Assembly (NCBI GenBank): GCA_036429605.1
Contig: CM071589.1
Location: forward strand, 1,364,001-1,428,000
Reading direction: 5' to 3'
From: Cladobotryum mycophilum
Taxonomy: Eukaryota > Ascomycota > Sordariomycetes > Hypocreales > Hypocreaceae
DNA length: 64,000 bases
Part shown: in pieces, positions 46,409-57,750 of the stretch
Layout of the letters: each line of letters opens with the position of its first letter
How positions within the stretch are numbered: position 1 is the stretch's first letter
The notes under the pieces: model-generated
What the model was told of the DNA's origin: nothing
Seen by the model: only the letters and a program-made list of their open reading frames with translations
Databases searched by the model: none
Program-made: the position numbers and the translations under genes

Positions 46409-48391
46409 ATGAGTCTGTCGTTGAAGCATATCCCTTGCCCTGCTGGCAATAACTGCACGGCGTTCCAGTGCATCTTTGGGCATGAAAGTGACAAGGCGCC
46501 ATCTGTAACGAAAGCAGAACCCGAGGAAAGTGCAAAGCGGCTACGTCAAAACGATGGGACGCCTTCTTCTGATCTGGACCAGCCGCGAAAGCGCTTAAAG
46601 GGAGACGCGGACAGTGATTCATCATCAACTACCGGATCTTCTAAATCATCAAAATCTGGCGCAAGCTCATCTATTCTTACAAAAACCAAGGCGGTGGAAG
46701 AAAAGAAACGAGCGGTGCCTCAGAAACTGCAAACTGCGTTACGCCCAATTTCACCGCCACCAGTGAAGAGGAACGGGACGGCAGCCAATTCTCAGGCAAA
46801 ATCATCCCTCACCTCAGCTTCAGCGTCAAATAGTTCTCAGTCTACTGCTACCTCCAAGTCAGCCGTGCCTCCAAAACAAAAGAAACCTGAGACACTCAAC
46901 CCTCGGTTACTCAGGGGCTCACCTGCAAGTCACGAAATCCGACTCAAGCTCCTCAAATTGGTCCATCAGGAATTCAAGCGTTTGAATACCGAGCTGAAAA
47001 AAGATGCAAATGATCAGGAGCAAAAACTTGTCTTGTCTGACCAGGAGCTCATCGTTCGAGCACTTGACGAAGAGCAGGTCTGCGCTGTAGAAAAACCAGC
47101 GGTTTACACCAACGTTATGAAAAACAAGGTCATGCAGTACAAGCGCACAAGCATAGCACAGTGGAAGGAGGCAAGGATTAAAGAAGTACAAACCTTGAAG
47201 AGACGTCGGCAGGGTGATTTGGCTGGTGATGAACCAAAGGAGATCAAGACTGGACTTACCTCCGCGCAAGAAGTGGGATTGTTAAGACGAATCCTTACCC
47301 CGATTGACAGCCTAAACAGTCATGGGTATGTATCTACAGTGCCAACAGAGGAAAACATACAATCTGCTCGTGATGGACTGGAGGCTGCCAAGGGTTGGGA
47401 GAAGTGTGACCGTTGTCAACAGCGATTCCAGGTTTTCCCTGGGCGCCGGGAGGAGGACGGAGCTTTAACAACGGGAGGAAGCTGCAATTTTCACTGGGGC
47501 AAGGCCTATGTGCCTGACAAGCTGCCCGGTGATAGGACACGGTTACCAAAACGATATCATTGCTGCGGGCAGGAAGTTGGTGATTCTGTGGGGTGTTTTA
47601 CCCATGAATATCACGTATTCAAAGCAGGCGATCCGAAGAGATTGGCCACTACTCTCAACTTTGCCGTGACACCAGAGAATATCCTAGCACCAACAGATCG
47701 AGCTGTTTGTTTCGATTGCGAGATGTGCTACACGGTCAATGGGATGGAACTTGTGCGACTAACGGCGACTTCATGGCCAGCCGGAGAGGACATTCTAGAT
47801 GTTCTCGTCCAGCCTCTTGGTGAAATCCTAGATCTCAACTCTAGATTCTCAGGTGTCTGGCCTGAAGATCTAGCCAAGGCCATCCCCTGGACTGCTGACA
47901 GTGATCTGAAGCCAGCTAAGACCGGCTATGATACGGGAAGCGAGGACGGAGAGCTAAAGTCTAACAAGAAACTCAAGATTGTTTCTTCACCCGAAGTGGC
48001 TCGGGATCTGCTTTTCTCTCTCATATCCCCATCCACCCCACTCATTGGGCATGGCCTGGAGAACGATCTTAACGCAGTTCGCATCGTGCACCCAACGCTC
48101 ATCGATACTGTCTTACTTTACCCCCACAAAATGGGGCTTCCTTATCGTCAGAGCCTAAAGGCATTGATGAATGTGCACCTGAATCGAAAGATTCAACAAG
48201 AGACTGGGCCGAAGATGCTTGGCCACGACTCCGCAGAAGATGCCAAGGCCGCTGGTGACTTGGTGAGACTCAAGATTATGAACGAATGGAGCGATATGAA
48301 GAGGAAGGGGTGGAAGCTTGTGGACGGGATGGTCACGTCTCCAAACGGAGAAGGGGGCTTAACTGAGGCTTTCATTGAAAGCCGGGACTAG
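46409..48391 (+). CDS. rex3: RNA exonuclease 3 (Rex3)-like
   Basis: Single exon, 660 aa from ATG 46409 (in-frame codons upstream lack ATG). The N-terminus has a CCCH-like zinc-finger pattern (CPAGNNCTAFQCIFGH), then ~150 residues of Ser/Lys-rich disorder, a helical region, a Cys/His cluster (CDRCQQRF ... FHWGKAYVP ... YHCCGQEVGDSVGC) and the DEDDh exonuclease domain: FDCEM (Asp436, Glu438), LIGHGLENDLNAVR and HDSAEDAKAAGDLV near the C-terminus. Rex3-type enzymes trim the 3' ends of RNAs such as RNase MRP RNA and U5 snRNA in yeast. Catalytic motifs are intact. The gene converges with prohibitin-1 300 bp away. Confidence 0.93.
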   Translation: MSLSLKHIPCPAGNNCTAFQCIFGHESDKAPSVTKAEPEESAKRLRQNDGTPSSDLDQPRKRLKGDADSDSSSTTGSSKSSKSGASSSILTKTKAVEEKKRAVPQKLQTALRPISPPPVKRNGTAANSQAKSSLTSASASNSSQSTATSKSAVPPKQKKPETLNPRLLRGSPASHEIRLKLLKLVHQEFKRLNTELKKDANDQEQKLVLSDQELIVRALDEEQVCAVEKPAVYTNVMKNKVMQYKRTSIAQWKEARIKEVQTLKRRRQGDLAGDEPKEIKTGLTSAQEVGLLRRILTPIDSLNSHGYVSTVPTEENIQSARDGLEAAKGWEKCDRCQQRFQVFPGRREEDGALTTGGSCNFHWGKAYVPDKLPGDRTRLPKRYHCCGQEVGDSVGCFTHEYHVFKAGDPKRLATTLNFAVTPENILAPTDRAVCFDCEMCYTVNGMELVRLTATSWPAGEDILDVLVQPLGEILDLNSRFSGVWPEDLAKAIPWTADSDLKPAKTGYDTGSEDGELKSNKKLKIVSSPEVARDLLFSLISPSTPLIGHGLENDLNAVRIVHPTLIDTVLLYPHKMGLPYRQSLKALMNVHLNRKIQQETGPKMLGHDSAEDAKAAGDLVRLKIMNEWSDMKRKGWKLVDGMVTSPNGEGGLTEAFIESRD

Positions 48392-48690
48392 TCACACAGC
48401 ATTGAAATGTAATTGTATTATAGGTCTTTGGTTATAGACATCAGAGGGTCGATGGTCGCATGCATACGGAATGGTATTCGGGACTCATTGCTATCGAGTC
48501 CTTTAATATGATTGTTCAACCCATTGTTAAATGTTCAAGTGAATAGTTGGAAGCCATCACATATACGAGAAGAATTGGTCTTGTTATACGGCATATTTCA
48601 TTGATGGCCATCTAAAAGTACACAGTCGTTTTGTTTTACGTCCCTTTTCATAAGCGGAGAGTTCGCTCCTTTCAGTCCATTTTATACACT

Positions 48691-49599
48691 TTAAGCCCTA
48701 CCCACCGACAACAGATACTGGCCACCGCCCTGCTTGCCTCCCGGCAGATACGCAACGTTGGGGTTCGATGACAGCATCTGGGCAATGTCCCTGCTAGCCT
48801 CAATCTTTCGGATCTGAACGAGACCATCACCAGCCTTGGCAATCGCTTTGCTAATCGTCTCGGCACTCTCAGCCTCACCCTCGGCGCGGATAACATTGGC
48901 CTGACGCTCCTGCTCGGCCTTTTCGACGATGAATCGAGCTCGCTCGGCGTCCTGCTGGGCAATCTGCTTCTGCTCAACGGCCTTTGTGAATTCCCGGCCA
49001 AAGGTCATGTGTGTGATGGAGACATCTTCGAGGGCGATGTTGAACTCGGAGGCGCGACGGGTGAGGTCGTCACGGATACGGTTGGAGACGGCTTCTCGCT
49101 GGGTGATGAGCTCGGCGGCGTCGAATTGAGCGACAATGGCCTTGAGGACTTCGTTGCCAATGGAGGGCAGGACTCTCTCATCGTAATCGGCGCCAAGATT
49201 CTACATAGCAAAAAGCATTGTTAGATGTACAGGATTCTGGACAGTGCCGTGATGACGAGGATTTTTTACCTGGTAAATCTTTGGCAGGGCCTTGACGTCT
49301 GGTCGATGCAGCACCCTCAACGTTAAGCTAACCATCTGCAAGTCCTTGCTTCCCGTGGTCGTGGCGATATTCCTGGGCTTCGTCCGCACATCGAAGATGA
49401 TGCTCCTTTGCAGCCACGGAATCAAGAAATGCGTCCCCTCGTTGACGACGGTCTCCTTGACACCGGATAACCTGTCGAAGATGATGGCTCTGGTCCCGCC
49501 CTTGACATCGTATACAGACTGGGTGACGAGGAATGCGCCGGCAGAGGCCGGGACCGCCATGCGGTACATGAGATTCAACATTCGTGCCGCGCCCGCCAT
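48691..49599 (-). CDS. phb1: Prohibitin-1
   Basis: Exons 49599-49270 and 49200-48691 (intron with GTAAAA donor and ATGTAG acceptor) give 279 aa, the family length. It has an N-terminal hydrophobic anchor (AVPASAGAFLVTQSVYDV), the SPFH/PHB domain (GGTRAIIFDRLSGV ... EGTHFLIPW ... LRVLHRPDV) and a coiled coil (TKAVEQKQIAQQDAERARF). With Phb2 it forms ring complexes in the mitochondrial inner membrane that support cristae and m-AAA protease function. It is divergent from QCR8 over 346 bp. Confidence 0.97.
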
Positions 49600-49945
49600 C
49601 TTGAGCTTCAGCTGATATTGAGCTTTACGGGGTCTTGTTTTGTTCAAGATAAGTTGTTGCTGGGGAAGCTTTTTTTTTGCACTGAGGGGTTGTTCAAAAG
49701 CTCGCTTGACCTTGACGATTGCTTGTGCCTTGCCTGTATTGCGTAGAGTGGGTGGGTGGTGGTTTTTGGTTCAAGGCATGCACTAAGCCATTTTGGGAAA
49801 GCTCGGCTGGACCCGCGAACGTTTTGCAAGAAACTTGGATTCCGGAATAACCAAGTCCATCCTGTCCTCTCTCTTTTGCTAATCGCATCCGTCACCCCCA
49901 TCGAGAGGAAATCGCATCCACGAAATCCTACGCAAATCCGTCAAT
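49600..49945. promoter_or_regulatory. Shared divergent promoter of phb1 and qcr8
   Basis: 346 bp separate the two start codons, too short for two independent full promoters. Both products are mitochondrial inner-membrane proteins. I see no specific factor site I can name with confidence. Confidence 0.6.
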
Positions 49946-50709
49946 ATGAGACCGACGCAAGTTCTTCAGGGAGGCGGCGCCCCTAACGGCAAGGTTGGCC
50001 AGTACGTTATACCCCGGGAGGGAATGGGTTCAGAGCGTGGTTGCGAGATTGCGGCTTTTCCTTTGCGATGGTGGAAAATCACCCAACTTGAACACCCGAC
50101 TCGGAACCTGCGATCTCCCCCTCCTGTTTGATCTACCGTGCTAATGGCTCTCTAGCTGGCTTGGTGACTGGGGTTCCTTCGGTGAGTCAAAGTCTTTTTG
50201 CGTGTTAGCCGAATCGAACCGAGCGAAGATGTGCGAATGCGAGACAAGGACGAAAGAGTGCCTCATGTAGGCCATTGGCACGCCAATGCATTGGATAGAG
50301 CGATGTTGGGGAATCTGTTTACGCCTGCGCAATGTCATGTTGCAAGGAACCTAATCCGGCTCGGCACACGGACATGGGGACGATCACGCATTTACTAACA
50401 AGACATACAGGCGGTGCCAAGCAGAAGGGTATCATCACCTACGGTATCAGCGGCAACCGTCAAAACCCTCTCGCCGGTACTTTCCACGATGCCATCTTCA
50501 ACACCTTCCGCCGTACCAAGGGCCAAATCTTCTACTGGCTCCCTACCTTTGTTGCCGGCTACTACATCATGGACTGGGCCACTGAGAGGTGCTATTACCC
50601 CCTCCCCTCTGGATAACCTAATGATGAGGACCAATGAGCACTAACTTGGGAGAATAGAAACCACTACCTGCAATCCAAGGCTGGCCGTGCTGAGTTTGGT
50701 GATGAGTAA
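49946..50709 (+). CDS. qcr8: Cytochrome bc1 complex subunit 8 (QCR8)
   Basis: Four exons: 49946-50001, 50156-50181 (26 nt), 50411-50588 and 50658-50709, giving 103 aa. The core sequence LGDWGSFGG, AKQKGIITYGIS, NRQNPLAG and YWLPTFVAGYYIMDWATERNHYL matches subunit 8 (ubiquinone-binding subunit of complex III): one membrane helix, matrix N-terminus. The tiny second exon and 229-nt second intron are supported by exact phases and the conserved GDWGSFGG join. Donors are GTACGT, GTGAGT and GTGCTA; the last is weak, but the reading frame needs it. Confidence 0.93.
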
Positions 50710-51464
50710 ACTTGGATAAAGGATCATGTGGGATTAGGGGGTTTATATGGCCCATTGTACATCAATCGCCTAGATCAGGGGAAGCAATAGACTCGGATTG
50801 GCCTATGCGACTGATCTCGCTGGTAAAAGCTAGAAAATCTATTCCCTTTGTCATGCATTTTGTCTGTAGACTTGGGAGTGGTGATGATTCCAGAAACATG
50901 TGATATTTACGATTTGTAGGCTGGGCGCCACGCATGAGAAATATTCAACCTGTTTGAGCGAAGTAGAGAGATTCAATGCCCTCAATTGCATATCCTTTGC
51001 AAGATTCCATTATAATTAAACTCACGCATTCCGTATTCATCTCAACAGTATGTAGTATACCCAGTGTCATCACAATCACTGACTCTACGATTGGCGCGCT
51101 GGAATCACGTGACCCACATGCACCACCCGGAACCGGATGCACTAAACCGCCGAAACTACTTAGAGGGTCCCCTCACCGAGGAAAAAAAAGTTCGGTTGGC
51201 GTAGGAAAAATTTCGAGATCGAACTTTTTTTTGAAGCTTCGTGCAGGAAACGAACCAACCCCCGAAAACACGCGACCAGGTTTGCGCAAAACATTCAATT
51301 GGTGCAGTGAAAGCATTTTATTGGCTTCTAGATCGATTGGATACTTTGAGTCATTCTTTCTATTTCCCAAGAGTCTGATTTGATCTATTTTTCAAGCTCT
51401 TTTTTTCTTTTCTTTTCTTCTCTTCCCCATCACACACACGCACGCACGTCTCTATATAGCAAAG
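50710..51464. other. Intergenic
   Basis: Upstream region of nhp2 with an AC/GCAC-rich stretch at 51430-51447 and a T/C-rich tract before the ATG. Confidence 0.5.
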
Positions 51465-52268
51465 ATGGCAGCTGAACGTCCCGACAAGAAGGAGAAGAAG
51501 GAGAAGAAGGAGAAGCGCAGCGACGAGGCTGGCGTTGCCAAGCCCAAGAAGGACAAGAAGGAGAAGAAGGATAAGAAGGAGAAGCTGGCCGCCGCTCTGG
51601 ACCAGCAAGAGGCTGCTGCCAAGACCAAGGCCGCCGTCAAGGGCGAGGACGAGTCCCCCTCTGATATGGATGAGGACAAGCCCGAGGAGCAGCAGGTTCT
51701 CGAGCGCAAGGTTGTGCCGTTTGCGGTGCCGCTGGCGGATGAGAAGGGCCAGAAGAAGATTTGCAAGACGATCCGAAAAGGTATGTTTCCTTATGATGTA
51801 GAAGGCGGAGAGGATTCCGACGGGATACTTATTTTCGTTTTTAGCTGCCAAGAACGGTACTCTCAAGCGTGGTGTCAAGGAAGTTGTCAAGACATTGCGC
51901 AAGTCTCCCCCAGCGCTCCCGGCTACACTGGCTTCCCCGGTCTCGTCATCATTGCTGGCGACATCTCCCCCATGGACGTCATCTCCCACATCCCCGTGCT
52001 GTGCGAGGACCACAACGTTCCCTTCATCTTCGTCACCTCCCGCGCTGAGCTCGGCGCCGCGGCTAAGACCAAGCGCCCTACTAGCGTTGTCATGATCATG
52101 GAGAGGGCGGAGGGCAAGAAGAAGCCCGCCAAGGAGTCCAAGGAGGACGACGAGGAGGACAGCGGGGAGGCGTACGGCGACAGCTACGCGTCGTTGGTCA
52201 AGTATGTGCAGAAGGAGTATACCAAGCAGAGCTTTTGGTCAAAGGGAGATGGCAAGTCGTTGGTCTAA
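51465..52268 (+). CDS. nhp2: H/ACA snoRNP subunit Nhp2 (frameshifted in this sequence)
   Basis: Exons 51465-51780 and 51845-52268 (intron GTATGT...TTTTTAG). The N-terminal extension is Lys/Glu repeat-rich, with several KKEKK units. The L7Ae/Nhp2 domain follows: KRGVKEVVKTLRKSP, then FPGLVIIAGDISPMDVISHIPVLCEDHNVPFIFV and the TSRAELG end; an acidic tail comes last. The frame breaks at five C (51907-51911) between RKSP and SAPG. One more C gives an uninterrupted ~246-aa protein. It binds box H/ACA RNAs in the nucleolus for rRNA pseudouridylation. Confidence 0.93.
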   Translation: MAAERPDKKEKKEKKEKRSDEAGVAKPKKDKKEKKDKKEKLAAALDQQEAAAKTKAAVKGEDESPSDMDEDKPEEQQVLERKVVPFAVPLADEKGQKKICKTIRKGMFPYDVEGGEDSDGILIFVFSCQERYSQAWCQGSCQDIAQVSPSAPGYTGFPGLVIIAGDISPMDVISHIPVLCEDHNVPFIFVTSRAELGAAAKTKRPTSVVMIMERAEGKKKPAKESKEDDEEDSGEAYGDSYASLVKYVQKEYTKQSFWSKGDGKSLV

Positions 52269-52760
52269 AGAGAAAGGATGAAACTTGTCGAAAAAAGAAT
52301 ATATGTCCCGGGGGAGGAAGGGGGTGATTGTGAATGTGAATGTTGGGAGTTGAGAGCACTTTTAATCTGGGTGTATATTAACCATACCAGACGGATTGGC
52401 TTGCTGGAAGACCGGATGGGCATGGCGGCGTTCAGGTATAACGTACTACTACATTAGCAATTTCAATGTTTGGGTTTCTAGCCCCCAGCCGACTACAACG
52501 GTGATGTATCGTCTTGCCATGCAATCATTCACACACAGTCACACAGTCACGGGGTTTCAAGGTTGCTCAAAGATGATTTCTGTTGATTATTTTATAGGTA
52601 CATTCAGGTCCGAAGACCGAAGATAAGGAAACCCATTTGTCTCTCAACCTAATAGCACAGAAGTACAAGCCGTCATCATTTCGCGGGCCCTTGCACGACA
52701 ACGATAAAAGAGAGAAAGGAAGGAAAACAAAAGCTCAGACGCTCTCTTATCCTCCTCCCT
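52269..52760. other. Intergenic between convergent genes
   Basis: No gene recognised. Confidence 0.5.
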
Positions 52761-53396
52761 TTACTCAAAGGGATTGGTGCGAGTTCCCCACCAAGTGAGG
52801 ACCACGGAGAGGCCAACGGTCTCGATGAGCTTGGCGGCGATGTTGACTCCGATAGTGTCGAGGGGTCGCCTTTCGGTGAAGACTTGAGAGATGATCTACA
52901 AGCATTGTTAGCCTTGATGAAACAAAAAGACTCTATGAAAACAAAGATGGGTTTGTTTGGGGGGTATATAAAGGAAAGAAAGAAAAGGAAAGGAAACCAC
53001 TTACACCAGGAGCAGACGTGGCAGCAAAGATCAAAGCACCGAGGTACGCCGCGCCCTTGTAGCTCAGCGTGCCAGTCGCGTTGATGAGGGCACCGACGCC
53101 GTAGCTCTGCAGGGCGGAGCCGACAAAGGAGGTGCCCCAGGCGGCGATGGCGCTGCTGGCCTCCTTGGACTTTATGAACTCCTCCTTTGTGTTGGAAGCG
53201 CGGGCGCGCTGGTAGGTCTGGCCGAAGACGGGGGTGAGGACGGCGAGCTCGACGCCGTGGTTGAAGGCTGTGCCGAGGGCGATGGCAGAGGGCTTGACGG
53301 CTGGGAAGTCTGGTGGTGGATTGTTAGAAGCTTTGAGGGGGAGGTAGAGGGAGGTGGGAATGGGATTGGTTGGTGAGACGTACATTGCAGAGACAT
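52761..53396 (-). CDS. DUF1761 small membrane protein
   Basis: Three exons: 53396-53384 (13 nt), 53309-53005 and 52895-52761, giving 150 aa. The start is a four-codon exon (MSLQ). Membrane segments are seen at ALGTAFNHGVELAVLTPVFG, SSAIAAWGTSFVGSALQSYGVGALINATG, the AYLGALIFAATSAPG region and a last helix ending VVLTWWGTRTNPFE. This pattern fits DUF1761, a four-helix membrane family of unknown role. Splice sites are GTACGT/ACCAG and GTAAGT/TTGTAG, all in phase. Confidence 0.85.
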
Positions 53397-56179
53397 TGTG
53401 GATGGAGATTGGATGTTATCTGGGATTGATGAAGATGAGAAGATGAGGATAACGATTTAAAAAGATAAAGAATCAGAAGATTTAATAGCTTCGAGGTTCT
53501 TGATGGTTTGTATGATGTAGTACAGATGAAGATTCACTACAACAGTAGATTCAAAGGGGGGATATTTGTATTTAGTTCTTTCTACCAACAAACAAAACAA
53601 GCCCCCAGAGAAAAACCAAGGCAACCTCTTTTTCATTCCATCAACTTCAATTACGTCCTTCTGATCTCGATCCGGTCGAGAGAGAGAAAAAGCCAACTTG
53701 TAGGCCCCCTGGAAAGCCTCTTTTTCTGCTACTCGCCCGCTCCGCAATGGGAGGGTTTCCTAGGTTGTGTAAGACCTTCGTCACTCATGTGATGATGTCA
53801 CCACTACCCTCCTCCCCATAGAAATTCGCGGAGGCCGCAAGCAAAGAAGAGGCTACAAGTGTTAGGAGAGTTTGTACCGGATAAGGCAATATTTTTCTTC
53901 TTCTTCTTTTACTTGGTCAAAGGTTCATTTCCCCACATTACTTGCCCTCTTTGCCTTGTGTTGGAACGCATTGATGAATGAATTTTTTTTTTTTTTTGCA
54001 AGCGTTGCTATGTGTGGGGAGGGGGAGGTTGGTTTGGTTTGGTATGTTAGTAGATGGCCATCTGATACATAGCATGAAAGCATTTATTCAAACATTGAAC
54101 ATGCGCAAAGATTGAGCCAATCCCCCTCCATTCCCCCCTCCATAAAAACAAACAAATAAACAAATCAATAAAAAAAATGAAATTTAAAAATAATAATAAT
54201 AATAAAAAGGGTCCCATGCTAGATCTCCCTTCCCCAAGATTTCATGTGTTCCCTCAATGCGAAGAACGCATGAAGAATGAGAGAAGAAGCGTCACATTGC
54301 TCAGCGCCACAACCATGTTCCCTCCCCTCCCCTCCCCCATGACGTTTTTCGCCTTGTGCAAGGTTGTCCGTGTGCATCTGTAGACTTCAGGTTGTTCTCC
54401 CCTCCAAGGGACTCCCCAAGCCACAGGTACATCGAAGCAAACCCGCCCACAAAAAAACAAACAAACCCCAAAAACGGCTCGAACCGTTTTTAACCCCGTG
54501 TACGGAGTACTTGCCCTCTTTCTTGTCTTCTCTATTTCCTCTCCAAGGCAAAGGCAGACAAGGCAAGGCATCACATCACATCACAGAGTCGCATCGATGT
54601 AAGCGTGGGGGTTAGTTGGTCTCTCCAATGGACCGAGAGCGCAGCGCAGCCAAAGAAAGAGAGAGAAGAAAGAGAAAGAAAAAAGTAGCCGAACCGCCCT
54701 TTCCTTTTGCCCATCAAGTCTAACTAAATACATTACACATTACATACATCTAAGTTGGAACATGATGTTTAGTCCCAGACACAGACGGGAATTCATTTTC
54801 CGCCCCCAGGTTATTGGAGAAAGGGAAAGAAAGAAAAAATATCGCACATCTTTTTGCTGCACAACATACATTGGCTCGATTGTGTACTGGCATTAGTTTG
54901 TGTTTGTTTACCAAATAGTGTAGGTACTGTGACTTTATGCATGCATGCAATGTACTTGATATCTCGGTCCTCCCAGATCCAGACAATTTGGCATTGCACC
55001 TCTCCATTCCATCCCATCCCACTCAAATTTCCCCATATTACAATCCATACCATCCATCCATCCATCCCATCTCGCTCTCATGTTCCCGCTCTTATCAGAA
55101 ACATTCCCTCATGCAACAAACTCCCCTCCCCTCCCCTCTTCCCCCCATGGCAGAGAACGCATAGTAGACACAAGACAAAGACCAAAGAAAAAAACAAATA
55201 ATTTCACCATGCATATCATATGAAACACCTTCCTTCTCTCCCCCTCATGACCCCCAAAAAATTTGAAATTGTCAGCGTGACCCCTCAGCGCGCTACTCTG
55301 CACATCAAAGCCCCCGGCATGACCACATCTAGTAAGACATGACACTATCTCGAGACCGGATGGAACCCTTCTCCCCTTCTCTCCCCTTCTCCTCCCCTTC
55401 ACCTCATAGGCCTGTCACACACCAAGGGTCCCTTCTTTTTTGTTAGTACATGGGGTTTGTGCGAAGAAACAAATAAAAAAGAAAAAGAAAAAAAGAACAA
55501 AAAGTTACGAGTTGGTATTAGTTGTTGGCTTATTGTTGCTTTGTGCTTTGATGCTTACGCTGTGCTACTTGCTACTGCTACTATTATTGCTTGCTACTAC
55601 CACCACTGCTGTGCAACCCTAGGCTCAAAGACAAGGGCCAAGACAGGCGAAATCAGCAGCCTGTACAGCCCGTCTTTCCCTCAAGTCAAGCTGAGCCAAT
55701 ACCCTCAACACATGGCTCCATGGATGGACGGCCTCTTCTTACCGCCCCATCGCGACAGCGGTTCCTTCACTCACACACTCACTGACTCTCACACACACGG
55801 GTAGGACGGGGGATCGACCCAGTCAGACACTGCAGGCAAATCTCTGCTCAAAAAAGACGCTTCCCATGAATTTCCGTCCTATCTTTGTCGAATAATACCA
55901 AGAGGCCCTACTCCATCGCCCATCAAGCGCCCTGTCATGCAACATCAATGACGGCTGAATGAAGAAGAAAGAAAGAAAGAAAGAAATAGCAACAAAAAAA
56001 TAATATAAACTCCCATGAATCCTTTACCTATGTATCTGTACAATGGGATCGTATGGAGATGCTGGTTGGCGACAACCATTCGCTCTTCTCCTTCCCGTCA
56101 AGTCCCCATATCGCTCGCCGTTACATTATGCATTCAAAATCGAAAAAGATGAAAACCTGCCATGATGTTCCCCTGCTTT
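53397..56179. other. Gene-free 2.8-kb low-complexity region
   Basis: Dominated by A-, T-, CT- and GA-rich stretches, including T runs near 53985, an AAT repeat (54189-54204), CCAT repeats near 55050 and a GAAA repeat (55961-55986). No coding sequence is supported. Confidence 0.55.
55961..55986. repeat. GAA/GAAA tandem repeat
   Basis: Purine-rich microsatellite inside the low-complexity region. Confidence 0.85.
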
Positions 56180-57750
56180 CTATGCCTGGAGATATCCATC
56201 CTCACCGCCTCGCAGCGCTAATAGCGCCCGAACATCGTGAACGTACTGCAAGCCCTCCAACAAGGGCACCAGGTGCATTAAATCATTATCGGTAGGGTCG
56301 TTTATCCAGCCCTGAATGGGTATCGCATTATCTGTAGTACACCGTTAGAATAAAACTCGTATTTGGTTGGTCTCCCTGTCATCATCCAACACTTGCCTTC
56401 GTGGAACAAGTAGCTGAGCGGGCTATTATCCAGAATCATAACTTTGCTCAAATCCGGTTCAACCGAGCTCAAGTCTTTAATGTAGGCGCCTTGCCTGTAG
56501 GTGCAGTGCTGGCGATAGTATCTCGCCGAGAAAAACTTTCTCTCCGATTCCAGCCAGTCAATGACGGGATCGGCATATTCCTGGACCGACGCTGTGAAGA
56601 CAACCAAGTTGAACCATTTGCATACTCTCCGCAAAAATTCGTCGCAGTAAGGTCGCTTGTTAACCCAGTACAGGATTGGGTGCTGGGCCGCATTATTCTG
56701 CCCGCTCATTCCCAGGGTCACCGTGTTGAGCTGTACCTCCACCATGTGTCCCGAGTTCAGTCTTCCGCCTTTTGACATGCTGTGAATCAATGTCTCGTCG
56801 AGGTCCAGAATCAATGTCTTCTTGTGTTTCCTTGATGTCTCGCCGAGGTTGAGGTACGAGGGCTGTCGTCGAGGGATCAGGGGTCGAGGGGGTGCGGGAG
56901 TCTTGGGATATTTGGTCAGGGCATTAATAGGCGACGTGGGAGATTTGAGCTGGGCCGAAAGGTCGTCTCCGAGTCCGCCTGCCTTGCTGATCGACTGAGT
57001 TTTCCTATGTTTTCGTTCTTGAAGGGCGGCATCGTCGTTGTTAAGCTTGATTCGGATAGATCTTCGGCCGGCATTGTTCTCCTCCTTTTGAAGCGACTTG
57101 GATCGACTGGGACGACCGTGAGAGCTGTTGGAGTCATCGCCTTCAGATTCGGACGAGATACCAGAAGAAGAGGTTCCTGACGAAGATGTAGACCTATGAG
57201 GCACGTTTAGGTATCGTGAATGTCGACCGCCCTTTTTGGAATTGCTTCCTGCAGAAGCATGGAGATCGTCGGTGACCATTTTCCCCTTGTGCAGGCCAAA
57301 CAGCTTCTTCAGCTGTGTCAGAGGCGCAAAGTTGCCGTATTCATCGTAAAAGCAGGCTACAAGGTAAACACCGGGGGATGCTAATGTTGCAAATACCCAA
57401 CGAATAGACGTGATGATGCTCGACGCGATACTCCGTGGCATGATATGCCACCAGGTAGACCGCTTACCGTCTGACTTGGATTCGCAAAAGAGAGGTGTCT
57501 CCTCGGTAACAAAGGAGTTGTCAGCGTACCCCTTCTCACCGTAATGGTCTTCGGAGTACATATGGGTCTTTTGTCCATCCGCTTTGTCTTCCGATAGATC
57601 AAGCGACTTCTCCTCCTCCGATTGGATCCCCACGCCAATGGAGCCAATGCTGTTAGATCGGGAATGGGTGGGACTCGGCGGAGGTGACACGCGGGCCGTG
57701 ATTATGTTGAGGGAGTTCATATTGAACAGGGAGAGCAAGCCATGGGACAT
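56180..57750 (-). CDS. nem1: Nem1-type nuclear-envelope protein phosphatase
   Basis: Exons 57750-56397 and 56331-56180 give 501 aa. The intron is GC-AG (GCAAGT donor, TACTACAG acceptor); without it the protein would lack the conserved end NAIPIQGWINDPTDNDLMHLVPLLEGLQ, seen after splicing. N-terminal half: Ser-rich, with membrane-associated segments (about residues 108-135). Then comes a HAD/FCP1-like phosphatase with DLDET (Asp316, Asp318), RPYCDEFLRR, FTASVQEYADPVIDWL and ILDNSP. Nem1 with Spo7 dephosphorylates the lipin Pah1 at the nuclear envelope/ER. ATG 57750 is the first in-frame Met; a second at 57720 (MNSLNII) is an alternative start. Confidence 0.95.

Noticed and set aside
51781..51911. 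Unspliced reading through the nhp2 intron
   Set aside because: The frame is open but encodes junk and loses the conserved KRGVKEVVK segment; splicing plus one extra C fits the family.
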